A stretch of 64,000 nt of DNA from Lysinibacillus fusiformis (GCA_030027265.1 JASENG010000004.1:62001-126000); one strand, 5' to 3'. Positions 28,901 through 36,914 are shown, counted from the first letter of the stretch. Notes: generated by a model from the sequence alone, not told the origin. Translations and numbers: made by a program.

Positions 28901-29548
28901 GTGAAGCTATTGAAACAATCCATCGAAGAACTTGGCCCAGTCAATCTAACGGCCATTGAAGAGTATGATAGAGTATTAGAGCGTCATACCTTCCTGACGG
29001 AGCAACGCAATGATTTACTGGAGGCACAGGAAACTTTACATGAAGCTATCCGTGAAATGGATGAAGAAATGTCCTTGCGTTTCAGAGAATCCTTTACAAT
29101 GATTCAAGCGCAGTTTAGACATGTTTTCCGTGAACTATTTGGTGGTGGACAAGCTGATTTAGTACTGCTTGATCCAGAAAACATACTAGAGACAGGAATT
29201 GAAATTGTTGCACAGCCGCCTGGAAAAAAGCTTCAAAATCTAAGCCTGCTATCCGGTGGAGAAAGAGCATTGACAGCCATAGCGTTGTTATTCGCAATTT
29301 TAAACACACGTCCTGTCCCATTCGTCATTCTGGATGAAGTAGAGGCTGCATTGGATGAAGCAAATGTTCAGCGCTATAGCGATTATTTAAAGAAATTAAG
29401 CAGCGACACGCAATTTATAGTCATTACCCATCGTAAAGGTACGATGGAAGGTGCGGATGTACTGTATGGCATAACGATGCAGGAATCTGGTGTATCTAAA
29501 CTAGTTTCGGTAAAACTTGAAGAAGAAGCTGCACTAAGTAAAGTATAA
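25985..29548 (+). CDS. smc: Chromosome segregation ATPase SMC
   Basis: 1187 residues, typical length. N-terminal Walker A GPNGSGKSN near residue 32, first coiled coil (about 165-500), hinge domain (about 510-670) with GGSLTGGASK, second coiled coil to about 1010, then the ABC signature LSGGERALTAIALL and the Walker B ILDEVEAALDEAN near residues 1090-1130. With ScpA and ScpB (not in this window) it compacts and aligns the chromosome arms. It follows rnc closely, as in B. subtilis. Confidence 0.98.
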   Translation: MFLKRLEVIGFKSFADRIGIDFVPGVTAVVGPNGSGKSNVTDAIRWVLGEQSAKSLRGSKMEDVIFAGSESRKPLNFAEVTLVLDNEDEQVAMPFSEISVTRRVYRSGDSEYLLNNQQCRLKDITDLFMDSGLGKEAFSIISQGRVDEILNSRPDDRRTIFEEAAGVLKYKNRKKKAEHKLVETDENLHRVLDILHELDSRLEPLQMQASSAKDYVRMTDELKESDIALTVNDIILHAKDLQKINAEYLQLKSTEQQHADGISKDEAKLAAIRGKLKQIDDVLDTAQEQLVEASSEVERWEGRKALMKEKRSNAEKQLNQLQQALQLATEEEESLATGEEEKKSQFAIKQKEVQKLKQEIKQLELTLNSSASEIEKEIDQSKDLYIDLLNEEATVKNELKHIEQQLTQQLESAERMSDRSTEMVKKLEEITSEKLELESSLQKVQAQLKEKLEEHEILQMQLNKTAASFEEKQQMLYQAYQHQQQLKARKETLAELEADFSGFFQGVKEILLARERGELFGIEGAVAELIQVDGSNSKAIETALGAASQHIVTNTEQDAQKAIGWLKAKRAGRATFLPKTVMKSRKLMPSGYAAANDHPAFVSLAVDLVEFDESNRTIVENLLGNVLVASNLEGASQIARSCGFRYRVVTLDGDIVNAGGSLTGGASKQQSSLFSRKAELDQLTSNLEKMEKSIVQAEKSVASEKEAVAVLREKLEVLKLDGESLRKEEMTLRAQLLEIGMEEKGLKATVTVASSEQTSMTTRKTTLLQQKEAAANRLEELKLELEEVNQKVAHLSELKTKSESEKDSLRESSAQKRSELAVAQEQLNQLQIATAELALQRSKAANQVTSLAQEIKWIQNEDTNGPTDDEIEKTVLEWTAKKEVLTESIQTNRTLRSEHQQALTQLEEQLKELQRIHKGFLESLRTVEVKASRIEFEMNRLHTLLEEQYELDFEQAQEQAIEIEDVDQVRRKVKLLKQSIEELGPVNLTAIEEYDRVLERHTFLTEQRNDLLEAQETLHEAIREMDEEMSLRFRESFTMIQAQFRHVFRELFGGGQADLVLLDPENILETGIEIVAQPPGKKLQNLSLLSGGERALTAIALLFAILNTRPVPFVILDEVEAALDEANVQRYSDYLKKLSSDTQFIVITHRKGTMEGADVLYGITMQESGVSKLVSVKLEEEAALSKV

Positions 29549-29627
29549 AAGAGGTAAAATGGCTTATCGCGGAATTTATTTTGGCGATAAGCTTTAGTTT
29601 CTTAACAGGACAAAGGAGCGAAAAGTA

Positions 29628-30866
29628 ATGAGCTTTTTTAAACGACTTAAAGAAAAGTTAACTGGCAGTACTGAAGAAGAAAAAGTTCAACAAGAACAAG
29701 TTGAAACGCAAGAAGCGGATGCAAGTCTTGAAGAACAGCCAATCGAAGTGCATGCCGGTGCGAATGAAGAAATTGAACAAGTAATCGAAGAGATCGATGA
29801 AGCGGTAGAAGAACCAGTTGTGGCCGAAGCGGTCGAAGAAATGCCTGTAACGGAGGAAAATCTACCCGTATCTGCTGAGGAAGTTGTGGAAAAGAAGCCA
29901 TCTGCATGGTCAATCACACAAAAATTCAAAAATGGTCTGGCAAAAACACGCGATTCTTTCACATCAAAAGTAAATGATCTAGTAGCTCGCTATCGCAAAG
30001 TAGATGAAGACTTCTTTGAAGAATTAGAAGAAGTATTACTGCAAGCGGACGTTGGTTTCGAAACAGTGATGGAGCTTATGGATAAATTGCGCTACGAAGT
30101 TCAACGCAAAAACATCAAGGATACAGAAGGAATTCAAGCGATTATTTCTGAAAAGCTTGTTGAAATTTATGAAGCGGGCGAAGACAATATTACTGAGTTA
30201 AACATGCAGCCAGATGGCGAGCTGACAGTAATTTTATTCGTCGGTGTGAATGGTGTAGGAAAAACAACAACAATTGGTAAACTGGCCCACAGACTATCAA
30301 AAGAAGGAAAATCAGTCTTGCTTGCAGCAGGGGATACTTTCCGTGCGGGTGCCATCGATCAGCTGCAAGTTTGGGGAGACCGTGTAGGTTGTGAAGTAAT
30401 TAAACAATCTGAAGGATCAGATCCAGCTGCCGTTATTTATGATGCAATCGCTGCAGCCAAAAAACGTGGTGCAGACGTATTGATTTGTGATACAGCAGGT
30501 CGACTGCAAAACAAAGTAAACTTAATGAAAGAGCTTGAAAAAGTGCACCGCGTGATTTCTCGTGAAATTCCAAATGCACCGCATGAAGTCTTATTAGCTC
30601 TTGATGCAACAACAGGGCAAAATGCCTTAATCCAAGCACAAACATTTAAAGATGCTACAAATGTAACAGGAATTGTGTTAACGAAACTAGACGGTACTGC
30701 TAAAGGCGGTATCGTATTAGCGATCCGCAACAAGCTCCACATCCCTGTGAAGTTTGTTGGTCTAGGCGAAAAAATGGACGATCTTCAACCATTTGACGCA
30801 GAACGCTACGTATACGGCCTTTTCGCTGAAGGCCTGGAAAAAGAGTTAGAAAAAATAGAAGAGTAA
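29628..30866 (+). CDS. ftsY: Signal recognition particle receptor FtsY
   Basis: 412 residues. The first about 85 residues form an acidic Glu/Val-rich domain, absent from the shorter B. subtilis FtsY (about 330 residues). The NG domain follows: helical N domain from about residue 90, GVNGVGKTTTIGKL near residue 205, DTAGRLQNK near residue 290, TKLDGTAKGG near residue 350 and GLGEKMDDL near residue 380. It docks SRP-ribosome complexes at the membrane, partnering Ffh encoded at 32877-34235. Confidence 0.97.
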   Translation: MSFFKRLKEKLTGSTEEEKVQQEQVETQEADASLEEQPIEVHAGANEEIEQVIEEIDEAVEEPVVAEAVEEMPVTEENLPVSAEEVVEKKPSAWSITQKFKNGLAKTRDSFTSKVNDLVARYRKVDEDFFEELEEVLLQADVGFETVMELMDKLRYEVQRKNIKDTEGIQAIISEKLVEIYEAGEDNITELNMQPDGELTVILFVGVNGVGKTTTIGKLAHRLSKEGKSVLLAAGDTFRAGAIDQLQVWGDRVGCEVIKQSEGSDPAAVIYDAIAAAKKRGADVLICDTAGRLQNKVNLMKELEKVHRVISREIPNAPHEVLLALDATTGQNALIQAQTFKDATNVTGIVLTKLDGTAKGGIVLAIRNKLHIPVKFVGLGEKMDDLQPFDAERYVYGLFAEGLEKELEKIEE

Positions 30867-30877
30867 TTTCTTTTGAG

Positions 30878-30913
30878 ACTATTCCAGTATGCGAGTGCTG
30901 GGATAGTTTTTTG
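30878..30913 (+). terminator. Terminator of smc-ftsY
   Basis: A 10-bp stem ACTATTCCAG/CTGGGATAGT (one G-U pair) followed by TTTTTT. Confidence 0.88.
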
Positions 30914-30944
30914 TTGTTGATAGGAATTAGGGCGAAACGGAGTT

Positions 30945-31104
30945 ACTTTTGAGCGGAAAGAGGGGTTTATGATCGCAAAGCCGGCACTTTTGATCGGAAA
31001 GCAGGATTATGATCATATAGCTGGCACTTTTGAGCGGAAAGCAGGATTATGATCATATAGCCGGCACTTTTGATCGGAAAGCCAAATTTATGATCACATA
31101 GCTT
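30945..31104 (+). repeat. Four tandem copies of a 40-bp repeat
   Basis: Units start at 30945, 30986, 31026 and 31066 (41, 40 and 40 bp steps). The core is ACTTTTGATCGGAAAGC followed by a TATGATCATATAGCYGGC-type end. Each unit carries one or two GATC sites, and TGATC...GATCA forms an inverted repeat inside a unit. The outer units are more diverged. The period is not a multiple of three, so this is not a protein repeat. It lies between the ftsY terminator and the MFS gene. Confidence 0.9.
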
Positions 31105-31202
31105 CCTCATCTTGACCAGATGCTAAAACACCCCCTACTGAACTAACTGAATGTTTAGTATAATTTAATGAGTATGCGCTGTTTTAGAAAGAAGGGAAAA
31201 GA

Positions 31203-32402
31203 ATGGATCGTCCGAAACTTTGGACAAAGAATTTTTTAATGATATGTGGGGTCAATTTTTTTACCCATCTTGTGTTTTATAGTTTACTAGCTACAGTAAC
31301 TCAATATGTTATTGGGCATTTTGGAAGAAGTCAAAGCGAGGCAGGATTAGCGGTAGGAATTTACGTCCTTATGGCAGTTGTGGCACGACTTTTTGCAGGA
31401 AAAATTGTTGATGTGATGGGACGTCAGAAAATTCTCCTAATTTCAGCAGTATTTTTCTTTTTGGCCGTATTAGCCTACCAATTCACTGCAACTTTCACGT
31501 TATTTATCATTGTTCGGGCATTCCACGGACTAGCTTTCGGGTTTTTGATGACGGCTACAAACGCAATTATGGCGGATGTTGTACCGGATCAGCGTCGAGG
31601 TGAGGGTACTGGCTATTATGCAACAGCGATGAATATAGCTATGGCAACCGGGCCTTTTATAGGATTGTTTATGCTCCGTGCAGCAACGTTTGAAATGTTT
31701 GTATGGGTTTTAGTATTCGTAGCATTTTGTAATTTGCTTGGAGTCTTCTTAAAAGTTCCAGCTCCAAAAAACATGCCTCAAGACAGTCAAAAGGTTCAGC
31801 CGAAATTTTCGATCGGCGATATGTTTGAAAAAAGGGCATTGCCAATAGCGGTTTGCATGTTTACGTTAGCGCTTGGCTACTCAAGCTTACTATCGTTTTT
31901 ATCCTCCTATACAGAGGAAATCGGTTTTGGGGAAGTAGCAACGTTTTTCTTTGTTGTTTACGCCATTGCCTTAGTACTAACGCGGCCGATAACTGGACGT
32001 TTGTTTGATCGGTTAGGGGAAAATAAATTAACGTATCCATGCCTGATTTTATTAGTAACTGGATACTTTGTCTTGAGTCAGGCCAGCAGCGGCTGGATGG
32101 TATTGGCATCGAGTGCTCTGATCGGAATTGGTTATGGTACTGTGCAATCAAATTATTTAGCGATCGCCATAAAAGAAGCTTTACAAAATAGGAAAGCAAC
32201 AGCCACTTCTACTTTCTTTATTCTTATGGACTTGGCGATAGGTATTGGACCTTATTTATATGGCATTCTCCTAGGCTATATGAGCTATCGGTCTATGTAT
32301 AGCTGGACAGTTGGATTGTTTTTAGTTTCCATCGGCATTTATTATTTATTGCATGGGAAAAAGGCAAGCAAAAGACAAGTAAGCACTGAGAAAATGGCTT
32401 GA
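31203..32402 (+). CDS. MFS transporter
   Basis: 399 residues with about 12 hydrophobic segments. The conserved loop between helices 2 and 3 appears as GKIVDVMGRQKILL near residue 65, and a similar loop GRLFDRLGENKLTYP near residue 265 begins the second half. This marks a major facilitator, most like small drug/sugar efflux permeases; the substrate cannot be told from sequence. It is not part of the B. subtilis ftsY-ylxM junction, so it is an insertion, flanked upstream by a 40-bp tandem repeat. RBS AAGAAGGGAAA precedes the ATG. Confidence 0.88.
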   Translation: MDRPKLWTKNFLMICGVNFFTHLVFYSLLATVTQYVIGHFGRSQSEAGLAVGIYVLMAVVARLFAGKIVDVMGRQKILLISAVFFFLAVLAYQFTATFTLFIIVRAFHGLAFGFLMTATNAIMADVVPDQRRGEGTGYYATAMNIAMATGPFIGLFMLRAATFEMFVWVLVFVAFCNLLGVFLKVPAPKNMPQDSQKVQPKFSIGDMFEKRALPIAVCMFTLALGYSSLLSFLSSYTEEIGFGEVATFFFVVYAIALVLTRPITGRLFDRLGENKLTYPCLILLVTGYFVLSQASSGWMVLASSALIGIGYGTVQSNYLAIAIKEALQNRKATATSTFFILMDLAIGIGPYLYGILLGYMSYRSMYSWTVGLFLVSIGIYYLLHGKKASKRQVSTEKMA

Positions 32403-32455
32403 GCCTATTCGCATCAAAACAACGAATTTTACCGATTCTCGCTTCATTTTATGGA

Positions 32456-32471
32456 CAAGGAAATTTCCTTG
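32456..32471. promoter_or_regulatory. 16-bp perfect palindrome at the ylxM promoter
   Basis: CAAGGAAATTTCCTTG is a perfect palindrome whose right edge covers the first three bases of the -35 box (32469-32474). It could be a binding site for a dimeric regulator, or the stem of a small terminator for the MFS gene; a short T-run is lacking, which favours an operator. Confidence 0.45.
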
Positions 32472-32497
32472 ACACACCTATTGAAAACAGATATGAT
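32469..32497 (+). promoter_or_regulatory. SigA promoter of ylxM-ffh
   Basis: Consensus TTGACA (32469-32474) and TATGAT (32492-32497) with a 17-bp spacer, 33 bp upstream of the ylxM start codon. Confidence 0.88.
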
Positions 32498-32530
32498 ACA
32501 GTAGACAAAATATGATTGGAGAGATATTTA

Positions 32531-32866
32531 ATGCTACTTGAAAAAACAACACGCATGAACTTTCTCTTCGACTTTTATCAGGCATTATTAACTGACAAAC
32601 AAAGAAGTTATATGGAACTTTACTACTTAGATGATCATTCACTAGGAGAAATTGCGGAAAGCTATAAAGTTTCACGCCAGGCTGTTTATGATAACATTCG
32701 TCGGACAGAGGCAATGCTTGAAGAATATGAAGATAAATTACGTTTATTTGAAAAATTTGGTCAGCGCTCAATAGTTCTTGAGCAGTTAACCGAGGCGATT
32801 AAGGATGAAGCTTCAACTACAGAAGAGCGCCTTGAATTAGTTAATCGATTAAAAGAAACGGATTAG
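32531..32866 (+). CDS. ylxM: YlxM, putative DNA-binding/SRP-associated protein
   Basis: 111 residues from the ATG at 32531 (GGAGAG 7 bp upstream; a TTG at 32516 is rejected). A sigma-70 region 4-like helix-turn-helix is visible: [19 protein letters not shown] then [10 protein letters not shown]. YlxM is encoded next to ffh across Firmicutes and is reported to modulate the SRP GTPases in streptococci. ffh starts 10 bp after its stop. Confidence 0.92.
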   Translation: MLLEKTTRMNFLFDFYQALLTDKQRSYMELYYLDDHSLGEIAESYKVSRQAVYDNIRRTEAMLEEYEDKLRLFEKFGQRSIVLEQLTEAIKDEASTTEERLELVNRLKETD

Positions 32867-32876
32867 GAGGCTAAAC

Positions 32877-34235
32877 ATGGCATTTGAAGGGTTAGCAGAA
32901 CGACTCCAAGGAACAATCCAAAAGATAAAAGGTAAAGGGTTAGTTACCGAACAAGACGTTAAAGCGATGATGCGGGAAGTCCGTCTTGCATTAATCGAAG
33001 CAGACGTTAACTTAAAGGTTGTTAAAGAGTTTGTCAAAAAAGTTAGCGAACGAGCTGTCGGCACAGAGGTTATGAAAAGCTTAACACCTGGCCAGCAAGT
33101 TATTAAAATCGTACAAGATGAGCTAACATCGCTTATGGGTGGCGAACAAAGCCCGATTAAATTTAATACAAAGCCGCCGACAGTCATTATGATGGTCGGG
33201 CTGCAGGGTGCCGGTAAAACAACGACTACTGGTAAATTAGCGAATGTATTGCGTAAAAAGTATAATCGCAAGCCATTATTGGTAGCTGCGGATATTTATC
33301 GTCCGGCAGCTATTCAGCAGCTCGAAACGCTAGGCAAACAGCTTTCTATTCCAGTATTTGCACTGGGAACGGATGTGTCTCCAGTAGAAATTGCACGTCA
33401 AGCATTAGAGCATGCAAAAGAAGAGCATCACGATGTGGTCATTATCGATACAGCAGGTCGTTTGCATATCGATGAAGAGCTGATGGATGAGCTGAAAAAT
33501 ATTAAAGCCTTAAAAGAGCCGGACGAAGTATTTTTAGTTGTGGATGCAATGACCGGTCAAGATGCTGTTAACGTGGCACAAAGCTTTAACGAAACAATCG
33601 GCATTACGGGAGTTGTTTTAACGAAGCTTGATGGCGATACACGCGGGGGTGCTGCGTTATCGATCCGTGCTGTTACAGAAAAGCCAATTAAATTCGTCGG
33701 TATGGGCGAAAAAATGGATGCTCTTGAGCCATTCCACCCTGAACGTATGGCATCTCGTATTCTAGGTATGGGTGACGTACTTTCGTTAATTGAAAAAGCG
33801 CAAGCAAATGTCGATATGGAAAAAGCAAAAGAGCTTGAACAAAAATTCATGTCTCAAAGCTTTACCCTCGATGATTTTGTAGAGCAGCTTCAGGCTGTGA
33901 AAAAAATGGGTCCTCTTGAGGATATGTTAAAGATGTTGCCAGGTGCCAACAAAATTAAAGGCCTTGATAATGTGAAGGTGGACGAAAAGCAAATGGGGCG
34001 TGTAGAAGCAATTATTTATTCCATGACGCCTGCAGAAAAAACACATCCCGAAATCATGAATGCAAGCCGTAAAAAACGTATTGCACAAGGTTCCGGGACA
34101 TCTGTACAAGAGGTCAACAGATTGCTGAAGCAATTTGAAGATATGAAAAAAATGATGAAGCAAATGACAGGTATGACCCAAGGAAAAGGGAAGAAAAAAA
34201 TGAAATTGCCTGGCCTGGATTCATTGTTTAAATAA
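32877..34235 (+). CDS. ffh: Signal recognition particle protein Ffh (SRP54)
   Basis: 452 residues. N domain, then the G domain with GLQGAGKTTTTGKL near residue 106, DTAGRLHIDEEL near residue 190, TKLDGDTRGG near residue 247 and GMGEKMDAL near residue 276. The C-terminal M domain is rich in Met and Lys (MKKMMKQMTGM), binding signal peptides and SRP RNA. It works with FtsY. Operon with ylxM. Confidence 0.98.
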   Translation: MAFEGLAERLQGTIQKIKGKGLVTEQDVKAMMREVRLALIEADVNLKVVKEFVKKVSERAVGTEVMKSLTPGQQVIKIVQDELTSLMGGEQSPIKFNTKPPTVIMMVGLQGAGKTTTTGKLANVLRKKYNRKPLLVAADIYRPAAIQQLETLGKQLSIPVFALGTDVSPVEIARQALEHAKEEHHDVVIIDTAGRLHIDEELMDELKNIKALKEPDEVFLVVDAMTGQDAVNVAQSFNETIGITGVVLTKLDGDTRGGAALSIRAVTEKPIKFVGMGEKMDALEPFHPERMASRILGMGDVLSLIEKAQANVDMEKAKELEQKFMSQSFTLDDFVEQLQAVKKMGPLEDMLKMLPGANKIKGLDNVKVDEKQMGRVEAIIYSMTPAEKTHPEIMNASRKKRIAQGSGTSVQEVNRLLKQFEDMKKMMKQMTGMTQGKGKKKMKLPGLDSLFK

Positions 34236-34341
34236 AAATTTTTTGCTAAAATAATAGGTGTTAAGAAAAAACACTTTACAAACCAAAACAAACTTGATAA
34301 TATACTATCTTGTGTGAAACTTATTCGGAGGTGCAATAAAA

Positions 34342-34614
34342 ATGGCAGTTAAAATTCGTTTAAAACGTATGGGAGCTAACAAATCTCCTTTCTATCGTAT
34401 CGTAGTTGCTGATTCTCGTTCTCCACGTGACGGGCGTCAAATCGAAACAGTTGGTACTTACAACCCACTTACTTCACCAGCTACAGTTAACATCGATGAA
34501 GAGAAAGCTCTTAAATGGTTAACTGATGGTGCAAAACCATCTGATACTGTACGTAACCTGTTCTCAGAACAAGGTATCATGGAAAAATTCCACAACCAAA
34601 AATTCAGTAAATAA
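34342..34614 (+). CDS. rpsP: 30S ribosomal protein S16
   Basis: 90 residues: [20 protein letters not shown] start and [12 protein letters not shown] motif typical of S16. A likely SigA-type promoter (TTTACA at 34275-34280 with TATACT or TAATAT around 34298-34306) lies upstream, and CGGAGGTG precedes the ATG. khpA follows 18 bp later. Confidence 0.97.
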   Translation: MAVKIRLKRMGANKSPFYRIVVADSRSPRDGRQIETVGTYNPLTSPATVNIDEEKALKWLTDGAKPSDTVRNLFSEQGIMEKFHNQKFSK

Positions 34615-34632
34615 TTCTAGAGGTGACACGCG

Positions 34633-34866
34633 ATGCAGAAGCTGATTGAAACAATCGTAAAACCGTTAGTCGATTTTCCAGAAGAAGTTCGTGTCGAAAC
34701 GGACGAAAATTCAAGTCGAATTGTTTATAAACTTTTTGTTCATCCAGAAGATCGAGGAAAAGTCATAGGCAAGCAAGGTCGTGTTGCAAAGGCAATCCGT
34801 ACAATTGTTTATTCAGCTGCTGGCAGTCATCACAAGAAAAAGACATACGTCGATATATTAGACTGA
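34633..34866 (+). CDS. khpA: KH-domain RNA-binding protein KhpA (YlqC)
   Basis: 77 residues. A single KH domain with the GxxG loop in GKVIGKQGRVAKAIRTIV near residue 43. KhpA pairs with KhpB/Jag to bind RNAs and affects cell elongation and division. It follows rpsP as in B. subtilis, but the next gene there, ylqD, is absent here; the khpA stop codon overlaps the first base pairs of a palindromic repeat element. Confidence 0.95.
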   Translation: MQKLIETIVKPLVDFPEEVRVETDENSSRIVYKLFVHPEDRGKVIGKQGRVAKAIRTIVYSAAGSHHKKKTYVDILD

Positions 34867-34982
34867 AAAGCGGAGCGCGTTCGATCAACCGCGACAAGCA
34901 CTGGAGGCTTCTGAGGTGCATGCTTGCATGCGCGGAAGAAGTCGAAGTGACCTCGAGCGGTTAACGCGCGAAGCTAGACAAT
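34865..34982 (+). repeat. Palindromic repeat element, copy B1
   Basis: 118 bp opening with GAAAAGCGGA and closing GAAGCTAGACAAT. The basal stem GCGCGTT (34875-34881) with AACGCGC (34963-34969), and, after a 5-nt bulge, AACCGC (34887-34892) with GCGGTT (34957-34962), is perfect yet different in sequence from the A copies. An inner GCATGC/GCATGC hairpin is present. It overlaps the khpA stop codon, so it is probably part of that transcript. Confidence 0.92.
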
Positions 34983-34984
34983 AA

Positions 34985-35104
34985 GAAAAGCGGAAGACGA
35001 TCGTTCAGCTCCGACAACAACTGGAAGAACTGGCAAAAGGACGCTCTTTGTCCTTTCAGTCGGTTCTGAAGTTGTCGAGGAGCTATCGTTTGAAGCTAGA
35101 CAAT
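34985..35104 (+). repeat. Palindromic repeat element, copy B2
   Basis: 120 bp of the same family. Stems: AGACGAT (34995-35001) with ATCGTTT (35085-35091, one G-U), bulge CGTTC, AGCTCC (35007-35012) with GGAGCT (35079-35084), and GACAAC (35013-35018) with GTTGTC (35071-35076). An inner AAAGGAC...GTCCTTT hairpin matches that in copy A1, linking the two loci. Confidence 0.92.
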
Positions 35105-35106
35105 TA

Positions 35107-35145
35107 GAAAAGCGGAGCGCGTTCGATTACGCGCGACACTTACAT
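35107..35145 (+). repeat. Internally deleted repeat element, copy B3
   Basis: A 39-bp remnant starts GAAAAGCGGA and contains GCGCGT...ACGCGC, i.e. the head and tail arms of a B1-like copy joined without the middle. It ends where the khpA terminator begins. Confidence 0.8.
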
Positions 35146-35181
35146 AAAAGAAGGGGGCTTAAATGCTATCCCTTCTTTTTT
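35146..35181 (+). terminator. Terminator of rpsP-khpA, downstream of the repeats
   Basis: AAAAGAAGGG (35146-35155) pairs with CCCTTCTTTT (35170-35179), followed by further T residues. Because it lies after the three repeat copies, the rpsP-khpA mRNA should carry them in its 3' untranslated region. Confidence 0.82.
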
Positions 35182-35248
35182 ATTAACTTTTTTAGTATGA
35201 TAATGTCGATATAAGGAATTGTATATAAAACTTAAGGTGGGCTTAATA

Positions 35249-35767
35249 ATGGAATGGTTTAATGTAGGAAGAATCGTCAATACACATGGAATACGTGGAG
35301 AGGTACGCGTCCTTTCCTCAACAGACTTTGAAGACGTACGATTTGCAGTTGGGAGCAAATTGGCGGTTTTCAAAAAAGATGCAAACAAACCAATCTGGGT
35401 AACAGTAGAGGGTGCTCGTCGCCATAAGAATTTTATCTTATTAACTTTTGAAGGCTATCATAACATCAATTTAGTGGAACCTTTTAAAGAAGGTCTCCTG
35501 AAAGTGACAAAGGACCAATTAGAAGAGGATGTATTGGAAGAAAACGAGTTCTATTACTTTGAAATTATTGGTTGTGAAGTGTTTTCTGACGAAGGCGAAC
35601 AAATTGGTACGGTAACGGAGATTTTGGAGACGGGTGCTAATGATGTTTGGGAAGTAAAAGCGCCAAACGGGAAAAAGCATTATATCCCGTATATTGAGGA
35701 TATCGTAAAAGAAATCGATGTTGAAGAAAAGAAAATAACGATACATGTTATGGAAGGTTTATTGTAA
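35249..35767 (+). CDS. rimM: 16S rRNA maturation factor RimM
   Basis: 172 residues from the ATG at 35249, with AAGGTGG 8 bp upstream; the earlier TTG-type start at 35219 is rejected. N-terminal RimM domain ([18 protein letters not shown]) and C-terminal PRC-barrel ([20 protein letters not shown]). It assists late 30S assembly. Its stop overlaps the trmD ATG by one base (TAATG). Confidence 0.96.
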   Translation: MEWFNVGRIVNTHGIRGEVRVLSSTDFEDVRFAVGSKLAVFKKDANKPIWVTVEGARRHKNFILLTFEGYHNINLVEPFKEGLLKVTKDQLEEDVLEENEFYYFEIIGCEVFSDEGEQIGTVTEILETGANDVWEVKAPNGKKHYIPYIEDIVKEIDVEEKKITIHVMEGLL

Positions 35768-36492
35768 TGAATATTCATGTTTTAAGTTTATTTCCGGATA
35801 TGTTTACGGGTGTTTTCGGTTCGTCTATTCTGAAAAAGGCGCAAGAAAAAGGTGCCGTTTCATTAGAGGTATCTGATATCCGTGACTTCAGCACGAACAA
35901 ACACAAACAGGTTGATGATTATCCTTATGGTGGGGGTGCTGGAATGGTTCTTAAGCCAGAGCCGATGTTCCAAGCCGTAGAAGCCATTACAGAGGGCCGA
36001 AAACCTCGAATAATACTGATGTGTCCACAGGGTGAGCGTTTTACTCAAAAGAAAGCAGAAGAGCTTGCAATGGAAGAGGATCTCGTTTTCTTATGTGGCC
36101 ATTATGAAGGGTATGATGAACGAATTCGTACAAATCTTGTAACCGATGAAATTTCCATTGGGGATTTCGTTTTAACAGGTGGCGAATTACCTGCTATGAC
36201 CGTAATAGATGCCGTGGTGCGTTTACTGCCGGGTGTATTGGGACAACAAGACTCCCATATACAAGATTCCTTCTCAACGGGATTATTAGAGCATCCTCAT
36301 TATACTCGTCCTGCTGATTTTAGAGGAATGAAAGTCCCTGACGTATTATTATCAGGCAATCATGCCAATATCGATAAATGGCGTGAACAGGAGTCCCTCA
36401 AACGAACATTTGAAAGAAGGCCGGACCTTTTGGAGGAAATGGACCTAACGCAGGAACAAAAAGCCTTCATTGAAAGTTTAAAGTCAAAGTAA
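35767..36492 (+). CDS. trmD: tRNA (guanine-37-N1)-methyltransferase
   Basis: 241 residues, SPOUT-fold enzyme that makes m1G37 to prevent frameshifting. [17 protein letters not shown] near residue 52, [10 protein letters not shown] near residue 113 and the trefoil-knot segment [14 protein letters not shown] near residue 135 are present. Coupled to rimM by a 1-bp overlap. Confidence 0.97.
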   Translation: MNIHVLSLFPDMFTGVFGSSILKKAQEKGAVSLEVSDIRDFSTNKHKQVDDYPYGGGAGMVLKPEPMFQAVEAITEGRKPRIILMCPQGERFTQKKAEELAMEEDLVFLCGHYEGYDERIRTNLVTDEISIGDFVLTGGELPAMTVIDAVVRLLPGVLGQQDSHIQDSFSTGLLEHPHYTRPADFRGMKVPDVLLSGNHANIDKWREQESLKRTFERRPDLLEEMDLTQEQKAFIESLKSK

Positions 36493-36914
36493 TCCTTCGA
36501 TTTTATTTGATTCATCAATGTAACAGAGGGTTGATTTATACTAAGGGAGAAGATTGCTGCGGGCATAACATGAGAAGCGGCACTTTTACTACGACCGGTT
36601 TTCAAAAAAGAGGAGTTTTTCCGCTTATTTGCTGAATGCTGCACGTTTCAGGGGGAAGAGTGATTTTTCCGGTTATTCATAGAAAAAAACCTATTTTTCA
36701 AGTTTTTCGCGTCAATATACGGAAATTTCCGATTAATTCAAGCCTTTTTTAAGCCAATTTCTAGATAAGTGGAATTTCTCCGTTTATTTGTTGAATGCAG
36801 CTTATTTCGAGGGGGAACTAATCTAACAGCATTCAATTCAGTATGTAATCCCTCGACTTCTGGTGAAGAGCCACTTATTTAATAAATTTGGTTGAATTGG
36901 AAACTAGATAATAC
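36493..36914. repeat. Gene-free interval with four degenerate ~50-bp repeats
   Basis: About 420 bp between trmD and the rplS promoter. The motif TTTYTCCGNTTATT recurs with its CCG at 36621, 36669, 36729 and 36780 (steps of 48, 60 and 51 bp). The first and last units are most alike: 36612-36657 and 36771-36817 share GG-A-TTT-TCCG-TTATTTG-TGAATGC-GC and end in GGGGGAA. No open frame of note. Confidence 0.75.

Noticed and set aside
30945-31104. CRISPR array
   Set aside because: Units are contiguous 40-bp copies with no unique spacers and no cas genes nearby.
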